From assembly GCA_031178305.1 (NCBI GenBank), contig JAPSJG010000106.1, positions 1-10,050 of the forward strand: 10,050 nt of DNA, written 5' to 3'. The translations under genes were made by a program, and so were the position numbers. Each line of letters opens with the position of its first letter. Position 1 is the first letter of the stretch. This document shows, piece by piece, positions 9,110-10,050 of this stretch. The notes beneath the pieces were generated by a model. That model worked only from the letters and a program-made list of their open reading frames with translations. It was not told where the DNA came from and searched no databases. The stretch comes from Sinorhizobium sp. (GTDB taxonomy: Bacteria > Pseudomonadota > Alphaproteobacteria > Rhizobiales > Rhizobiaceae).

Positions 9110-10018
9110 TCATGCCAGCCGATACTCGCCGAAGAGCGAGGGCGGGCCGTCGGTCGCGACCCGGCCTTGCTCGATAAGGTCCTCGATATGGGCGAGCACC
9201 GAAAGTGCCGCTGCGCCGTGCAGGCGCGGATCGGTCGAGGCATAGATCACTTTCACCATGTCGGGAATCGTCCGGTCGCCGGCGCGCAGTCGTTCGATGA
9301 CGGCGCGCTCGCGCATCTTGCGGTGCGCCTTCAGTGCCCGGACGAAGGAGCCTGGCTCGATGACGGGGCCGCCATGGCCGGGGAAATAGAGCCGGTCGTC
9401 GCGGGCAAGCAGCCTGTCGAGCGAGGCCATGTAGTCGGCCATGGCGCCGTCCGGCGGCGCAACGATGCTCGTCGCCCAGGCCATCACGTGATCGGCCGAG
9501 AAAAGGATGCCGCTACCGTCGAGCGCGAAAGCCATGTGGTTGGCCGTGTGCCCCGGTGTCGCGACTGCGGTCAGGCTCCAGCCGTCGCCCTCGATCCGCT
9601 CGCCATCGGCGAGCGCGGCGTCGGGAGCAAAGGCCATGTCCGAGCTTTCGGCGAAGGGGTTGGTTTCACCCACATGCAGTGGACGTGCCGCGCGATGCGG
9701 ACCTTCGCCGACGATGATAGCGCCGGTCGCTTCCTTCAGCCGGCGGGCGAGGGGGGAATGGTCGCGGTGCGTATGGCTGACGGCGATATGCGTCACCTCG
9801 CGGCCCTTGAGCGCTGCCATCAGCGCCCGGAAATGCGCCTCGTCCTCCGGCCCCGGATCTATCACCGCGACCGAGCCGCGGCCGACGATGTAGGTGTTCG
9901 TGCCGTGGAAAGTGAAAGGGCCGGGATTGTTGACGGTGATCCGCTGCACGTTCTCGGCCACCGGCACCGCCTCGCCATGGGCGGGTTTGAAATCGACGTC
10001 GAAATCAGGCCCCTGCAT
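9110..10018 (-). CDS. Metallo-beta-lactamase-fold hydrolase (LACTB2-like)
   Basis: The protein has the metal-binding motifs of the metallo-beta-lactamase superfamily: HTHRDH (His82, His84, Asp86, His87), TPGHT with His157, SADH with Asp176, and GHGG with His215. The last 60-70 residues form the winged-helix-like C-terminal domain of LACTB2-type members. Such proteins are usually predicted two-zinc hydrolases; some relatives cleave RNA and others thioesters, so the substrate here cannot be named. It lacks a signal peptide and should be cytosolic. I chose the ATG at 10016-10018 (302 residues, MQGPDFDVDF) because AGGAAG lies 6 bases upstream; an ATG seven codons earlier, at 10037-10039, would give 309 residues but has its AGGA only 3 bases away. 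It is convergent with the DUF1499 gene. Confidence 0.92.
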   Translation of the reverse strand: MQGPDFDVDFKPAHGEAVPVAENVQRITVNNPGPFTFHGTNTYIVGRGSVAVIDPGPEDEAHFRALMAALKGREVTHIAVSHTHRDHSPLARRLKEATGAIIVGEGPHRAARPLHVGETNPFAESSDMAFAPDAALADGERIEGDGWSLTAVATPGHTANHMAFALDGSGILFSADHVMAWATSIVAPPDGAMADYMASLDRLLARDDRLYFPGHGGPVIEPGSFVRALKAHRKMRERAVIERLRAGDRTIPDMVKVIYASTDPRLHGAAALSVLAHIEDLIEQGRVATDGPPSLFGEYRLA

Positions 10019-10050
10019 GCGTCTCTTCCTGGCTTTCATATGTCCTGTCT

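Overview
The window looks like chromosomal core sequence from an alphaproteobacterium of the Rhizobiales, most likely Sinorhizobium/Ensifer or a close relative. The reasons are the high GC content, the alphaproteobacterial type of SMC protein, a PEP-synthesising pyruvate phosphate dikinase, a DUF1499 membrane protein, and above all the palindromic intergenic repeats that I associate with Rhizobium and Sinorhizobium genomes (RIME-like and related elements). This assignment rests on recognition, not on a database search.

Layout from left to right. Positions 1-305 hold a strong rho-independent terminator for an unseen upstream gene, then a 191-bp inverted-repeat (RIME-like) element that ends 35 bp before smc. 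smc (306-3767, +) encodes the chromosome-condensation ATPase. A 253-bp spacer carries a candidate promoter with a TGCA-rich motif, a perfect 14-bp palindrome and a dispersed-repeat remnant. ppdK (4021-6711, +) encodes pyruvate phosphate dikinase. After it come a hairpin repeat and a minus-strand block: a small lipoprotein gene broken by a frameshift (6850-7117) and an acidic 129-residue protein of unknown function (7249-7638). A 444-bp non-coding stretch follows, whose right part is a nested inverted-repeat element (7902-8040). Next is a three-TM DUF1499 protein (8083-8994, +), which converges on a minus-strand metallo-beta-lactamase-fold hydrolase with a LACTB2-like C-terminal domain (9110-10018). 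A single arm of the RIME-like repeat lies between these last two genes.

The genes do not form one pathway. smc serves chromosome organisation and ppdK the PEP/pyruvate node, and the rest are separate housekeeping or unknown genes. I see no phage, transposase, CRISPR or toxin-antitoxin system, and no convincing novel multi-gene system. The points of interest are the frameshifted lipoprotein, the possible control elements ahead of ppdK, and the fact that almost every intergenic gap is occupied by a different palindromic repeat lying very close to a start codon.
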